Assembly: GCF_028368935.1 (NCBI RefSeq)
Contig: NZ_JAQNDK010000003.1
Location: 1,302,001-1,366,000, forward strand
Source of the DNA: Sorangium aterium
GTDB taxonomy: Bacteria; Myxococcota_A; Polyangia; Polyangiales; Polyangiaceae
DNA: 64,000 bases
Reading direction: 5' to 3'
This document shows, piece by piece, positions 18,651 to 27,319 of the stretch; within the stretch, counting starts at the first letter, position 1, and every line of letters begins with the position of its first letter. A program made the position numbers and the translations under genes. The notes beneath the pieces were generated by a model that had not been told where the DNA came from, searched no databases, and saw only the letters and a program-made list of their open reading frames with translations.

Positions 18651-19676
18651 ATGGACCAGTTCTCGGCGCACCTCGACCGCGGGTGGGATCTCGTCCAGCG
18701 CGGGGACACGCGCGGAGCAGAGGCGTCGGCCCGACGGGCGCTCGAGCTAGATCCGAACTCGCCGGAGGCTCACAACCTGCTCGGCTTCGTCGCGGCCCTC
18801 GAGGGCGAGGGCGAGGAGGCCATCGAGGCGTACCGCCAGGCGATCGCCCTCGATGACACCTACCTGGAGGCGATGCTCAACGCCGCCGAGGTGTACATCC
18901 ATCCGCTCGGCGATTTCGATCAGGCGATCGAGATGTGCGACCAGGCGCTGGATCTGGCCGAGGTCGACGAGGAGATCATCGACGCGCTCCTCCTGAAGTT
19001 CGACGCGCTCCTCGGCAAGGGCGATCTCGACGAGGCGGCCCAGGTCGCGGCGAAGATCCCCGAGGGCCCCTACGACAACCCGAACCACACCTTCCTCGTC
19101 GGCCGCGCGTTCTACGAGATCGGCCAGGCTGACAAGGCCGCCGCGCTCATCGAGGAGGCGGCGCTCAAGGATCCGCGGCACGCCGAGGCCCACTACTACC
19201 TCGGCCTCATCCGCGACGAGCGGGGCGACGTCCGCGGCGCGACGCAGGCCTTCCTGCGCTCCCGCGAGCTCGACGTCGAGCTCGGCATGCCCCCCTGGGC
19301 GCCGAGCCGCGACGGCTTCGTGACGCTGGCGCAGAAGACGGTCGCCGCGCTCAACCCCGTGCTCCGGCGCTACGTCGAGGGGGCGGAGCTCTACATCTCC
19401 GACGTGCCCGGGATGGAGCTCGTGGCCGAGGGCGTCGATCCCCGCGCGCTGGTCCTCCTGGACGGCCTCAACGCCGACGAGCGGGAGCGGGGCCTCCGCG
19501 GCAGCGCCGATGTCCACCCGTGCGCGCGGGTCTTCGTCTACGCCCTCAACGTCGCCCGCCTCGCGGGCAGCATCGAGGCGCTGGAGCGCGAGATCAACCT
19601 GGCGCTCGAGCGCGAGATCACCGCGACGTTCCTCGAAGCCGAGCAGAACGAGCGGACCGAGAAAGAGCTCAACTGA
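18651..19676 (+). CDS. TPR protein with degenerate zincin-like metallopeptidase domain
   Basis: This is a 341-residue cytoplasmic protein. Residues about 5-225 are tetratricopeptide repeats (RALELDPNSPEAHNLLG, AIALDDTYLEAMLNAAEVY, AALKDPRHAEAHYYLGLI). Residues about 235-330 match in order the small bacterial zincin-like domain (Zincin_1, minimal MMP-like): an ELYISDVP strand, a VLLDGLN loop, ARVFVYALNVARL, then the helix that normally holds HExxH. Here that helix reads LEREITATFL, so the zinc ligands are gone (HEIGH replaced by REITA). I infer a non-catalytic binding module. The alignment was made by eye from memory of the family. Confidence 0.75.
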   Translation: MDQFSAHLDRGWDLVQRGDTRGAEASARRALELDPNSPEAHNLLGFVAALEGEGEEAIEAYRQAIALDDTYLEAMLNAAEVYIHPLGDFDQAIEMCDQALDLAEVDEEIIDALLLKFDALLGKGDLDEAAQVAAKIPEGPYDNPNHTFLVGRAFYEIGQADKAAALIEEAALKDPRHAEAHYYLGLIRDERGDVRGATQAFLRSRELDVELGMPPWAPSRDGFVTLAQKTVAALNPVLRRYVEGAELYISDVPGMELVAEGVDPRALVLLDGLNADERERGLRGSADVHPCARVFVYALNVARLAGSIEALEREINLALEREITATFLEAEQNERTEKELN

Positions 19677-19734
19677 GCGGGCGAGGGCGCTCCTCGCCAC
19701 GACCGCCGCGCCGCGTGGGCGCGCGGGGCGCCGC

Positions 19735-20214
19735 TTACTTCCACTTGACGGCGAGGATCTCGGTGCTGATGCCGGGTGACGAGCGGATGATGACGGAGCT
19801 CATCAGCCGATGCACGGCGCCGAGCCCGACGCCGAGCCCCTGACCGGGCATCCTCGGCGTCAGCCGCGCAGAGCTCGACGAGGACGGGCCGCGATCGCTC
19901 TTCGGCCCCACCTCCTCGAGCAGCGCCAGCTTCGGGTCCAGGCCTGGGCCGGAGTCGCGCACGATCACCTCGACGCCCCACCGGCCGCCGCCCGTCTGCG
20001 TGTCATCACGGATCGCGCGGATGCTGATGCTCCCCCCGCCGCCGTGGCGCACCGCGTTCGACACGAGCTCGGCGATCGCGATCGCGAGCTCGTGCTGGGC
20101 GCGCTCCGAGAGCCCTGCCCAGCGCGCGATATGCGCGCCCTCGGCCGCGCAGGCGAAGCGATCCTCCTCGCGCGTGACGGGGATGCTGAACGCGGGCGGG
20201 GACCTCTGCGTCAC
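19735..20214 (-). CDS. GHKL anti-sigma-type ATPase (RsbW/RsbT-like), end of stressosome operon
   Basis: This is a 159-residue single-domain GHKL ATPase. The N-box is ELVSNAVRHGG, G1 DSGPGL and G2 GLGVGLGAVHRL; between them lies a Ser-rich lid (SSSSSARLTP). This is the fold of switch kinases such as RsbT and RsbW that phosphorylate STAS proteins or bind sigma factors. The start is GTG at 20214, overlapping the TGA of the upstream phosphatase gene (20211-20213), so translation is probably coupled. As the last gene of the module it may carry the output signal, since no sigma factor gene is in the window. Its partner cannot be told from sequence. Confidence 0.85.
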   Translation of the reverse strand: MTQRSPPAFSIPVTREEDRFACAAEGAHIARWAGLSERAQHELAIAIAELVSNAVRHGGGGSISIRAIRDDTQTGGGRWGVEVIVRDSGPGLDPKLALLEEVGPKSDRGPSSSSSARLTPRMPGQGLGVGLGAVHRLMSSVIIRSSPGISTEILAVKWK

Positions 20215-20795
20215 GCCGCGCCCCTGTCGCGGACCACGGCGACGACGCACGTCGCGTCGTCGAACGACTTCTTGTGGACGTCGACGATCCGGCGGGCCAT
20301 CTCCTCGGGATCGAGGTCGCGGAACGCGCTGAGATCGAAGCCGCTGGAGATCCCGTCGGAGTGGAGCAGGACGACGTCGCCGGGCGAGATGGGGAAGCGA
20401 AAGCTGCGGAGCCGCCGCACGCGCCGCCCGAGGATCCCCGCCGAGCAGAAGCTCGGCATGGCCGTCCGCGTGATCGCCTTCATCGCGATGTTGCCGACGC
20501 CCGAGAACTCGAGCTCGCCCACGCTCTCGTCGATGCGCAGGAGCGCAGCCGCGGCCCCGCGCGTCGACGCGAGCTGCTCCCCTGCCCCGGTCAAGAGATC
20601 CTCGATCGGCATCGACGCGTGATCCTCCACATACCGGCAGAACGCGGAGGCGGCCTGCGCGGCGTGGGGACCGTGACCGAGCCCGTCGGCGAGGCCGATC
20701 AGCACCCAGGGGGACTGTCGGACCACCACCACCTCGTCGCCGGCGATCTCCTCGCCGGCGGCGACGCAGCACGCGGTCCCGATAGCGACCGTCAT
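20211..20795 (-). CDS. rsbX: RsbX-like PP2C/SpoIIE-type phosphatase
   Basis: This is a 194-residue PP2C-fold phosphatase with metal-binding motifs LADGLGHGPHA near residue 35, LLHSDGISSGFD near 145 and DDATCVVAVV at the end. Size and motifs fit RsbX, which dephosphorylates RsbR and RsbS and resets the stressosome. Position after rsbT agrees with RsbRST-X modules known in many bacteria. The ATG overlaps the stop of the rsbT-like gene by 4 bp (ATGA) and its own stop overlaps the next GTG, so the operon is translationally coupled. Confidence 0.85.
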   Translation of the reverse strand: MTVAIGTACCVAAGEEIAGDEVVVVRQSPWVLIGLADGLGHGPHAAQAASAFCRYVEDHASMPIEDLLTGAGEQLASTRGAAAALLRIDESVGELEFSGVGNIAMKAITRTAMPSFCSAGILGRRVRRLRSFRFPISPGDVVLLHSDGISSGFDLSAFRDLDPEEMARRIVDVHKKSFDDATCVVAVVRDRGAA

Positions 20796-21577
20796 CCGAG
20801 GTACTTCCTGACTGTCACGGTCGTCCCCGCGCCGGGCGCCGTCTTGACGTCGAACGCATCCATCAGCGCCTTCGTACCGCGGAGGCCCGCGCCCATACCG
20901 TGACGCGAGCGGTACTTGCCGCTCAGGATCTCCGGCAGGTTCGTGATCCCGGGCCCGTTGTCCTGCGCGACGATCTCGATCGCACGCATCGGCGAGGTGA
21001 GCGAGCGGACGACGACCTGCCCGCTGCCCGCGTACCTGACGATGTTGCGCCCGAGCTCGGAGATCGCCGTGACGATCTTCGTCTGCAGGACGTCGCTGAC
21101 GAGGTGCTCGATGCAGAGCTCGCGGCCGGCTGACCGCGCGCGCAGCACGTCCTCCTCGTTGCGCACATCGATGGTGATCTCACGCGGCGCAGGGGCGGCG
21201 TGGTCGAGCTCACCGAGCTCGGAGATGCACCGATCGAGCTGCGCCTGGTCGCGGACGAACAGCTTCACCCCGCGCTTCACCTCGACGAGGAGGCGCCGGA
21301 GATCACCCTCGCGCGCGACCATCGGATCGACCTTCGCCTGCCGGATCCCGCAGTCGATGACGCTCTTCCTCACCGCAGGCGAGAGGAACTGCGCCAGCAC
21401 CGTCTCGATCTGATCGGTGATCGAGCGGCCGACGATCTGCGGAGACGACGGCACGGGGCCGCGCGCCGACTGCGGCGTACCCGGCATGCGCGTCGACACC
21501 GGTCCGCTGGACCGGCTCGACGGCGGCCCCGTGGCGCCGCCGCTGGAGGGCGGTCCGTCACGAGGAGGGATCTTCAT
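20792..21577 (-). CDS. rsbT: RsbT-like serine kinase with N-terminal extension
   Basis: The C-terminal ~135 residues are a typical RsbT switch kinase: N-box AISELGRNIVRYAGSG, G1 AQDNGPGI, G2 GMGAGLRGTKALMD. In the known systems RsbT sits on the RsbR/RsbS complex, phosphorylates it under stress and is released to switch on an output. This protein is 261 residues, about twice the usual length. The extra N-terminus has a Ser/Pro-rich tail followed by a folded-looking helical domain (about 50-125, SITDQIETVLAQFLSPAV onward), which I do not recognise. The first 20 bp overlap the end of rsbS. Confidence 0.85.
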   Translation of the reverse strand: MKIPPRDGPPSSGGATGPPSSRSSGPVSTRMPGTPQSARGPVPSSPQIVGRSITDQIETVLAQFLSPAVRKSVIDCGIRQAKVDPMVAREGDLRRLLVEVKRGVKLFVRDQAQLDRCISELGELDHAAPAPREITIDVRNEEDVLRARSAGRELCIEHLVSDVLQTKIVTAISELGRNIVRYAGSGQVVVRSLTSPMRAIEIVAQDNGPGITNLPEILSGKYRSRHGMGAGLRGTKALMDAFDVKTAPGAGTTVTVRKYLG

Positions 21578-21977
21578 GCGACACCTCGTTCGTGAGCTCC
21601 GGCGGCATCATGTCGTCCTCCGCGGACGGCGCGAGCATCTCGACGGCGCGCTCCAGGTTGAGCGCCGTCACCACGCCAGGGATCTCGAGATCCATCTCCA
21701 CGAGCGCGATCGCGACCGCGGGGCGCAAGCCGCACACCGCCGTCCGGACGCCCATCAGCCGGGCCGTGAGCGCGATGTCACGGATGGCGCGGGTGAGATA
21801 GCTATCGAGAATCTCGACACCGGAGAGGTCGACGATGAGGCCGCGGGGCGATCGCGCTTCGATCGACCCGGTCACGTCGTCGCGCAGCTGCTCCACCTGG
21901 CCGTCGGTGAGCCCGCCCTGCACCGAGACGATTAAGTTCCCGAAGAGGCCCACGATGGGGACCCTACCCGCTTGCAT
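21558..21977 (-). CDS. rsbS: RsbS-like STAS-domain stressosome protein
   Basis: This is a 139-residue STAS-domain protein. It begins MQAGRVPIVGLFGNLIVSVQG and carries LSGVEILDSYLTR, whose Ser59 aligns with the serine phosphorylated by RsbT in the Bacillus protein. The segment GLRPAVAIALVEMDL is the family's conserved C-terminal part. It should form the stressosome core with RsbR and bind RsbT. A short acidic tail extends beyond the domain. Its start codon shares one base with the rsbR stop (TGATG), which sets the start at 21977. Confidence 0.9.
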   Translation of the reverse strand: MQAGRVPIVGLFGNLIVSVQGGLTDGQVEQLRDDVTGSIEARSPRGLIVDLSGVEILDSYLTRAIRDIALTARLMGVRTAVCGLRPAVAIALVEMDLEIPGVVTALNLERAVEMLAPSAEDDMMPPELTNEVSHEDPSS

Positions 21978-23326
21978 CAAGTGGACGTCTCCTTCCTCGC
22001 GCTGAGCTGCAGCTGTGTCGTGGTCATTGCACCGCTGCCCGACGGATCGAAGGCGGCCCGTGGGCCGCCAGGGGTGAACGGCTGTCCTGTCTGCTTCTCG
22101 TTGTCTTTGGCCGCGCCGCGGCGGGCCCCCATGAGGGACGCGGGCGTCGGCTTCTGGCCGGCGAGCGCCATGCTCTCGCGCAGCGCATGCTTGAGGTTGC
22201 GCGCGGCGCGCACGGTGCCGAGGTTGATGCCGAGCTCCACCATCGTCTGCGCGACGGCGGGCCTGACGCCGGTGATCCGACACCGCGCGCCGAGCAGCTC
22301 GACCGCCTTCATCAGCTTCATGAAATGGTCGGCCGTCCGCGTGTCGATCACCTCGACGCCCGTCACGTCGATGATGACGTAGCGCGACTGGCGGCGGACG
22401 ATCTCGTCGAGCAGCCGCTCCATGATCTGGGCGCTCCTGCGCGAGTCGACGACGCCGATGATCGGCAGCGCGAGGACGTCGTCCCACAGCTCGAGGATGG
22501 GCGTCGAGATCTCGTCGATCGCGTAGCGGAGCCGCTCGACGAGCTCGCCCTTGGCGCTCTCGCTCTCCACGAGATCGCGGTTCTTCGCCTCGAGATCCTC
22601 GATGAGGCGCTTCTTCTCGGTCGCGTCGCGGAACACGGCGACGGCCCCGGAGATCGACCCGTCCTTGCCCCGCATCGGGCTGGCGCTGACCGTCAGGAAC
22701 AGGCCGGACACCGGTCCGTGCTCGATGCGCGGCTCGGTGAACAGCGAAGGCACGCGGACCGACCGCGGCTCGACGTCGTCCCCCTGCGGCCCCGCGGTGG
22801 GCGCGAGGGTCGGCATCGCGCCGCCCGCCACGCCGTTGGAGCGGCGGGCGACCCGCCCGTCCTGGTCGGCGGACTTCCTCGCGAAGAGCTCGACCTGATC
22901 GACCGTCTCGCCGCGCAGCGCGCGCGACAGCGGGTGCTCGGACATCGGCCAGGGGGTCGCGCGATCGGGGAAGAACAGCGTGGCGTCGCCGGGCCCCGCG
23001 TCGTCCCCCGAGCTGAGGTCGAGCGGCGCGCGGCCGAGCATGTGCTCCGCGGCCGGGTTGCGCATCAGGAGCTCGCCCCTGTCGTCAACGACGGCGACGC
23101 CGTCCGCCATGCTGTCGAGCACGAGCTTGAAGATGCCAGCCTGTCGCCGCAGCTCCTCGTCCGATCGGGCCAGCTGCTCGCCGCGCTCGCGCGCCTCGCG
23201 CGTCGCCCGGTCGAGCTGCGCGGCCTGCTCCTTCGCCGCGCGCTCGTGCCCCTCGATCTGCTGCTCGAGCGTCGCGATGCGCTCCGTGAGCCTCGCAATC
23301 TCTTGCCGCAGAGCTTCTTCGCTCAT
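21977..23326 (-). CDS. rsbR: RsbR-like PAS-STAS stressosome sensor
   Basis: This is a 449-residue protein. An N-terminal coiled coil (about 1-65, LTERIATLEQQIEGHE) leads to a PAS domain (about 65-255, GIFKLVLDSMADGVAVVDDRGELL and SGAVAVFRDATEKKR). A STAS domain (about 275-395) has the RsbR-type motif IIDVTGVEVIDTRTADHF and GVRPAVAQTMVELGI. The threonines in that motif are the usual RsbT targets. The PAS domain replaces the globin-like sensor of Bacillus RsbR and would receive the input signal, possibly redox or a small ligand. It is the first gene of the five-gene operon, with an upstream gap of about 590 bp for regulation. Confidence 0.9.
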   Translation of the reverse strand: MSEEALRQEIARLTERIATLEQQIEGHERAAKEQAAQLDRATREARERGEQLARSDEELRRQAGIFKLVLDSMADGVAVVDDRGELLMRNPAAEHMLGRAPLDLSSGDDAGPGDATLFFPDRATPWPMSEHPLSRALRGETVDQVELFARKSADQDGRVARRSNGVAGGAMPTLAPTAGPQGDDVEPRSVRVPSLFTEPRIEHGPVSGLFLTVSASPMRGKDGSISGAVAVFRDATEKKRLIEDLEAKNRDLVESESAKGELVERLRYAIDEISTPILELWDDVLALPIIGVVDSRRSAQIMERLLDEIVRRQSRYVIIDVTGVEVIDTRTADHFMKLMKAVELLGARCRITGVRPAVAQTMVELGINLGTVRAARNLKHALRESMALAGQKPTPASLMGARRGAAKDNEKQTGQPFTPGGPRAAFDPSGSGAMTTTQLQLSARKETST

Positions 23327-23919
23327 CGCGAACTCCCCGTCGTAAGCCCGCGCGCGCCGTGCGTGGCGCTAGGCAGCGCGTCCCTCCGGCGCGCGGCGCG
23401 GCGGATCCCCTTGCAGGATCGCTCCGCATGCGCGCGCCGGGAGGATGAGCCGCGCGGGCCAAACGAGACGGCCGCGGAGAGCGCGTGGCTCTTCGCCGTC
23501 CTGTCCGTCCTTTGCACGCTCGTGACGCTCATTTCTTCTCCTCGCAGGGTGCCCTGTCCCAAGCGGGGACCGTGTCCAGCACCAGTCGAGAAACACAGCT
23601 TATCGCCAACCGGGCAACCCACCGTCAAGCTTCGCGTCGGCCATGCGTGTCGCTTGTGGCGACGGCATCCACCGTCGCCCAGCCGAGGTAGCCCGTGTCC
23701 GCACAACTGCGCCCGTGCCCCGCGTCACGATCGACCACGCCAGCAGCAGCCTATGCCGCGCCGCAGCGCAGCCGAGCTCGGTCGGCGCGCACCTTCTGCT
23801 TCCGCTCCTCGGATGTGCGGATGGAGAGGGCCGGAGCTCACGTGAGGTTCCCCCCACGCGACGCGGGCTGTTCACCAGCGCGGCTCGCGTGACCGGAGCC
23901 ACGCGCGGGACGATCGAAC
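23327..23919. other. 593-bp intergenic region upstream of the stressosome operon
   Basis: No gene or RNA seen on either strand. The stretch must contain the rsbR promoter (minus strand) and the 3' region of the TPR gene that ends at 23920. Base composition around 23520-23650 is somewhat lower in GC than the flanks, which is compatible with a promoter, but no clear hexamers stand out. Confidence 0.4.
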
Positions 23920-24609
23920 TCAATCGCCGAGGCTCTGACGCTCGCGAGCGCGCCGTCGCTTGGCCTTGCGCTTCGAGTCGGCCGGGCGCTGAGGGTCTGG
24001 GCCGCTCTCGCCCGTGGTCGGAGCGCCCGCGTCGAGCCAGCGCCACAGCGCCATCTGGTCCGCGGTCGCTCCGTGACGGATGGCGCGCTTCAAGATCTTC
24101 TTGGCGAGCACCAGCTTGCCGCATCGGGCGAGCGCGTGCGCGTAGCTCGCGGCGATGTCGGCCTCGCCTGTCTGCGCCTCGGTGGCCTGCGCAAGGAGCG
24201 GCAAGGCGTCGTGCGGGCGGTTCAGCGCGACGTCGTAGAGGTGCCCCAGGTTGTGCGCGTACCACGGGTTCTCGGGCACGATGGCCAGCGCGCGCTCGTA
24301 GGCGCGCGCGGCGTAGCGGTAGTTGCCGAGCAGCGACTGCGCCAGGCCGAGCACCGCCCAGGCGCCGTCGTCCTCCTCGTGGAACTGCAGCACGCGGCGC
24401 GCGAAGAGCGCGGCGCGCCACGGATCGTGCTCCACGCCCATCTCCGCGAGGTGGCGGTGCGCGTAGAGCCACGGCTCGCTCCCGGGCGACGTCGCGCGGG
24501 CCAGGCGCGCGAGCAGCGGGAGAACCCTGTCCGCGTCGAGCTTGTCAGCAAGCGCTCGATCGATGTCCCGTCGAAGCCGGTCGATGTCCTCCGCTCCACT
24601 GCGCCCCAT
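23920..24609 (-). CDS. TPR-type protein of unknown function
   Basis: This is a 229-residue soluble, helical protein. It contains TPR-like units (DDGAWAVLGLAQSLLGNYRYAARAYERALAIVPENPWYAHNLGHLYDVALNRPHDALPLLA, spread over about 85-145) and ends in a strongly basic tail (DSKRKAKRRRARERQ). The repeats suggest a protein-binding scaffold, and the tail might contact nucleic acid or membrane. No enzyme motif. It stands alone between the stressosome operon and the helicase. Confidence 0.7.
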   Translation of the reverse strand: MGRSGAEDIDRLRRDIDRALADKLDADRVLPLLARLARATSPGSEPWLYAHRHLAEMGVEHDPWRAALFARRVLQFHEEDDGAWAVLGLAQSLLGNYRYAARAYERALAIVPENPWYAHNLGHLYDVALNRPHDALPLLAQATEAQTGEADIAASYAHALARCGKLVLAKKILKRAIRHGATADQMALWRWLDAGAPTTGESGPDPQRPADSKRKAKRRRARERQSLGD

Positions 24610-24777
24610 CCCTTCCGTGATACGACCAGTGGGCGAGCTTGGCTAGCGCGTTGCGCGCCGAGAGGCGACGCCTGGACGACGTCGCACGCAAGCCCTCACC
24701 GACGTACCATCGACGTGCGCCGGCGGGCGGTGTCTTGCACGGCGCGGAACCGCGTGAAACGCCGGGTGGAGCCCGCT

Positions 24778-24819
24778 CCGCCGCCATGTGGCGGCGGATC
24801 GACGCTTTTGCGACGATCC
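24778..24819 (-). terminator. Two adjacent hairpins downstream of the helicase gene
   Basis: CCGCCGCCA-tg-TGGCGGCGG (24778-24797) adjoins GGATCG-a-CGC-TTTT-GCG-a-CGATCC (24796-24819). They lie 14 bp beyond the helicase stop at 24833. Both stems are nearly perfect. The T-rich loop rather than a trailing T-run makes classical intrinsic termination uncertain. Confidence 0.5.
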
Positions 24820-24832
24820 GCGCGACCCGCGC

Positions 24833-27289
24833 TCAGGCGTCCTCCGCCACCTCTTCGGCGCTTGACGTGCGCTCACGAGCCTGCTCCGCGCGCGCCTCCT
24901 TGCCCGCGATCGTCGCGCCGTTCAGCGTGGCCACGACCCGCGCGAGCTCGGCCTTCGGGACGCTGACGAACGCGTTGCGCTCGCGCACCCGGATGCGCCG
25001 GATGTCCCCCTTGGCCATCCCGCCCCGCTCGATGAGCGCGCGCTGGAAATCCGCCGCGCGCGCGCCGTCGCGGCGGCCGAGGTTGATGAAGACCTCGACG
25101 AACTCTCCGTCCGCCTCGTCGCGCGCGGGCTCGGCGCGCGGCGCTTCGCCGGCCTCGCCGCTCTCGATCTCGACCGCGGCCTCGCCGGGGGCCGACGGCA
25201 CGGCGCCGCTCGCGCGCTCTCGATCGCCGCCGCGCGACACCGGCGAGCCGGGCGCCGGAGACGGAGGCTCGCCGAGGATCGGCTCGTCGTCGCCCTCCTC
25301 TTCGGGCGGCTGCCACATGGTGAAGTCGGCGTGACGCGAGAACGGCTGTCCCGCCGCGCCGCCGTGAGGCTTGCCCGGCGCGGCGCCAGCGGCGCCAGCG
25401 GCGCCGGTCGCGCCAGCGGCGCCAGCGCCGCGGCGCGCCGACAGCAGCGTCGCGGCGGGCCGTTCGCGCAGGCGCTCCGGGCCGCGGCCCGGCCCGCCCT
25501 CGCCTCGCGGCGGCTCGATCCGCATCAGCGGCTCCGGCCGCGTGAGCGGCTCGACCGAGACGGGGCCGTCGTCGCGCGCCCGCGCCCCCTCGGGCCGGCG
25601 GGGCTCTTCCCCCCCGGGCGCGTCCGCGCCGCGAGGGCCTCGCCGCCCCTCGTCCCGGCGGAGGCGCAGCGATCGCCGATCGCGCTCCCGCCCCCGGTCA
25701 CGGTCGCCCTCGCGCGCGAGCTCGCTGCGCTCCGTCTCGGGCGAGCGCGGCTCGGGCGAGCGCGGCTCGGCCGAGTCGGCCGCGCGGGGGGTCGCGTCCC
25801 GCGCTGCCCGCCCGCGCGCCGCCGGCTCGGGCTTGGTCGACGGATCCGTGCCGCGCCCCTCGCTGTCGCGCGCCGCCGCGCGCTGCGGCTGCTGGGCGCG
25901 CCGCGCGGCGCTCGCCTCCTCTTGCGCCGTCGGCCGCGCGCCGAGGTGATCGCGCAGGAGGCCCGCCACGATCGCCTCGGCCTGGTCGTGCGTGAGCAGC
26001 CGGCGCGCGAGCGAGAGATCGTCGCGGTGCGTGCCCTTCGACAGGAACGCCTCGGCGAGCATCGCCACGAGATCGGCCTCGGCGCGCGTCTTGAGCTCCC
26101 CCTCGGTGGGGAGCTGCTTCTCGAGCGGGCGGATCTTGTACGTCAGCCGGAGGATGTAGAGCGGCCCGACGTCCTGCGGCGTGATCAGCGCGATCGCCGT
26201 GCCGGTGCGGCCCGCGCGGCCGGTGCGGCCGGTGCGGTGCACGTACGCCTCGGCGTCCTGCGGGAAGTCGTAGTTGATGACGTGCGTGAGGTGCGAGATG
26301 TCGATGCCGCGCGCGGCCACGTCGGTGGCGACGAGGAAGCGCAGGCGCCCCTCGCGCGTCGCGCTCATCACCTTCTCGCGATCGGACTGCGGCAGATCGC
26401 CGTTCAGCCAGTCGGCGTCGTAGCCCTGGCGCTTCAGCGCCCCGGCGACCGCCTCGGTCTCGTCCTTGGTGTTGCAGAAGACGACCGCGTTCTCGGGGTT
26501 CTCGACCTCGATGATGCGGACGAGGGAGGTCAGCTTGTCGCCCGTGATCAGGTAGACGTAGTGCTGGATCTGGAGCGCGCCGACGGCGTCGCCCGAGAGG
26601 GTGATGAACTCGGGCGACCGCAGCTTGCTGCGCGCGATGCGCTCGATGTCGGGCGGGAGCGTCGCCGAGAACAGGAGCGTCTGCCGCTCCGGCGGCAGCT
26701 CGGCGAGGATCGCGGTGAGCTCGCGCTCGAAGCCCATCGAGAGCATCTCGTCGCACTCGTCGAGCACGAGCAGCCGGATGTGCTTGGCGACGATGGTCCC
26801 GCGGCGCAGGTGGTCGAGCACGCGGCCCGGCGTGCCGACGATGACCTGCGCGCCCGCGGCGAGCGCGTCGATCTGCCGCTGCATCGGCGCGCCGCCGTAC
26901 ACGGCGACCACCTTGATGCCCTTGCGCTTGCCGAGGCGCTCGACCTCCGCCGAGACCTGGAGCGCGAGCTCCCGCGTCGGGCACAGCGCGAGCACCTGCG
27001 CCTGAGCGAGCGAGCGCTTCACGGCGTGATCGACGATCGGGAGCCCGAACGCCGCCGTCTTGCCGGTGCCGGTGCGCGCCTGCACGACGGCGTCGCGCCC
27101 GCGCGTCACCGGCTCCCAGACGGCGAGCTGCACCGGCGTCGGGTGGACGTAGCCAATCTCCGCGAGGGTCTCGCGCAGCTCGGACGACAGGGGCAGCACA
27201 TCGAAGGTAGGCGGCGGCTGGGGCTTGTCGCCGGTCTGCGCTTCACCCGCCACTGCGGCAGGGGGAGAAGGAACGGTCATGTCGGTCAT
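24833..27289 (-). CDS. deaD: DEAD-box ATP-dependent RNA helicase (DeaD/CsdA type)
   Basis: This is an 818-residue cytoplasmic RNA helicase. The Q motif precedes motif I ARTGTGKT (about 72-79); the DEAD box is the variant DECD in LVLDECDEMLSMGF (about 181-186); SAT is in LLFSATLPP; and motif VI is HRTGRTGRAG. After the second RecA domain comes a long Arg/Glu/Pro/Ala low-complexity linker (about 470-720). The C-terminus (about 725-805, EVFINLGRRDGARAADFQRALIERGG) resembles the DbpA RNA-binding domain. This fits DeaD-type helicases for ribosome assembly and cold adaptation. The linker is unusually long for the family and rich in RGG-like and RDR/RER dipeptides. Confidence 0.92.
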   Translation of the reverse strand: MTDMTVPSPPAAVAGEAQTGDKPQPPPTFDVLPLSSELRETLAEIGYVHPTPVQLAVWEPVTRGRDAVVQARTGTGKTAAFGLPIVDHAVKRSLAQAQVLALCPTRELALQVSAEVERLGKRKGIKVVAVYGGAPMQRQIDALAAGAQVIVGTPGRVLDHLRRGTIVAKHIRLLVLDECDEMLSMGFERELTAILAELPPERQTLLFSATLPPDIERIARSKLRSPEFITLSGDAVGALQIQHYVYLITGDKLTSLVRIIEVENPENAVVFCNTKDETEAVAGALKRQGYDADWLNGDLPQSDREKVMSATREGRLRFLVATDVAARGIDISHLTHVINYDFPQDAEAYVHRTGRTGRAGRTGTAIALITPQDVGPLYILRLTYKIRPLEKQLPTEGELKTRAEADLVAMLAEAFLSKGTHRDDLSLARRLLTHDQAEAIVAGLLRDHLGARPTAQEEASAARRAQQPQRAAARDSEGRGTDPSTKPEPAARGRAARDATPRAADSAEPRSPEPRSPETERSELAREGDRDRGRERDRRSLRLRRDEGRRGPRGADAPGGEEPRRPEGARARDDGPVSVEPLTRPEPLMRIEPPRGEGGPGRGPERLRERPAATLLSARRGAGAAGATGAAGAAGAAPGKPHGGAAGQPFSRHADFTMWQPPEEEGDDEPILGEPPSPAPGSPVSRGGDRERASGAVPSAPGEAAVEIESGEAGEAPRAEPARDEADGEFVEVFINLGRRDGARAADFQRALIERGGMAKGDIRRIRVRERNAFVSVPKAELARVVATLNGATIAGKEARAEQARERTSSAEEVAEDA

Positions 27290-27319
27290 ATCGTCCTGCG
27301 TGATCGCCGCGTCGGGGTA

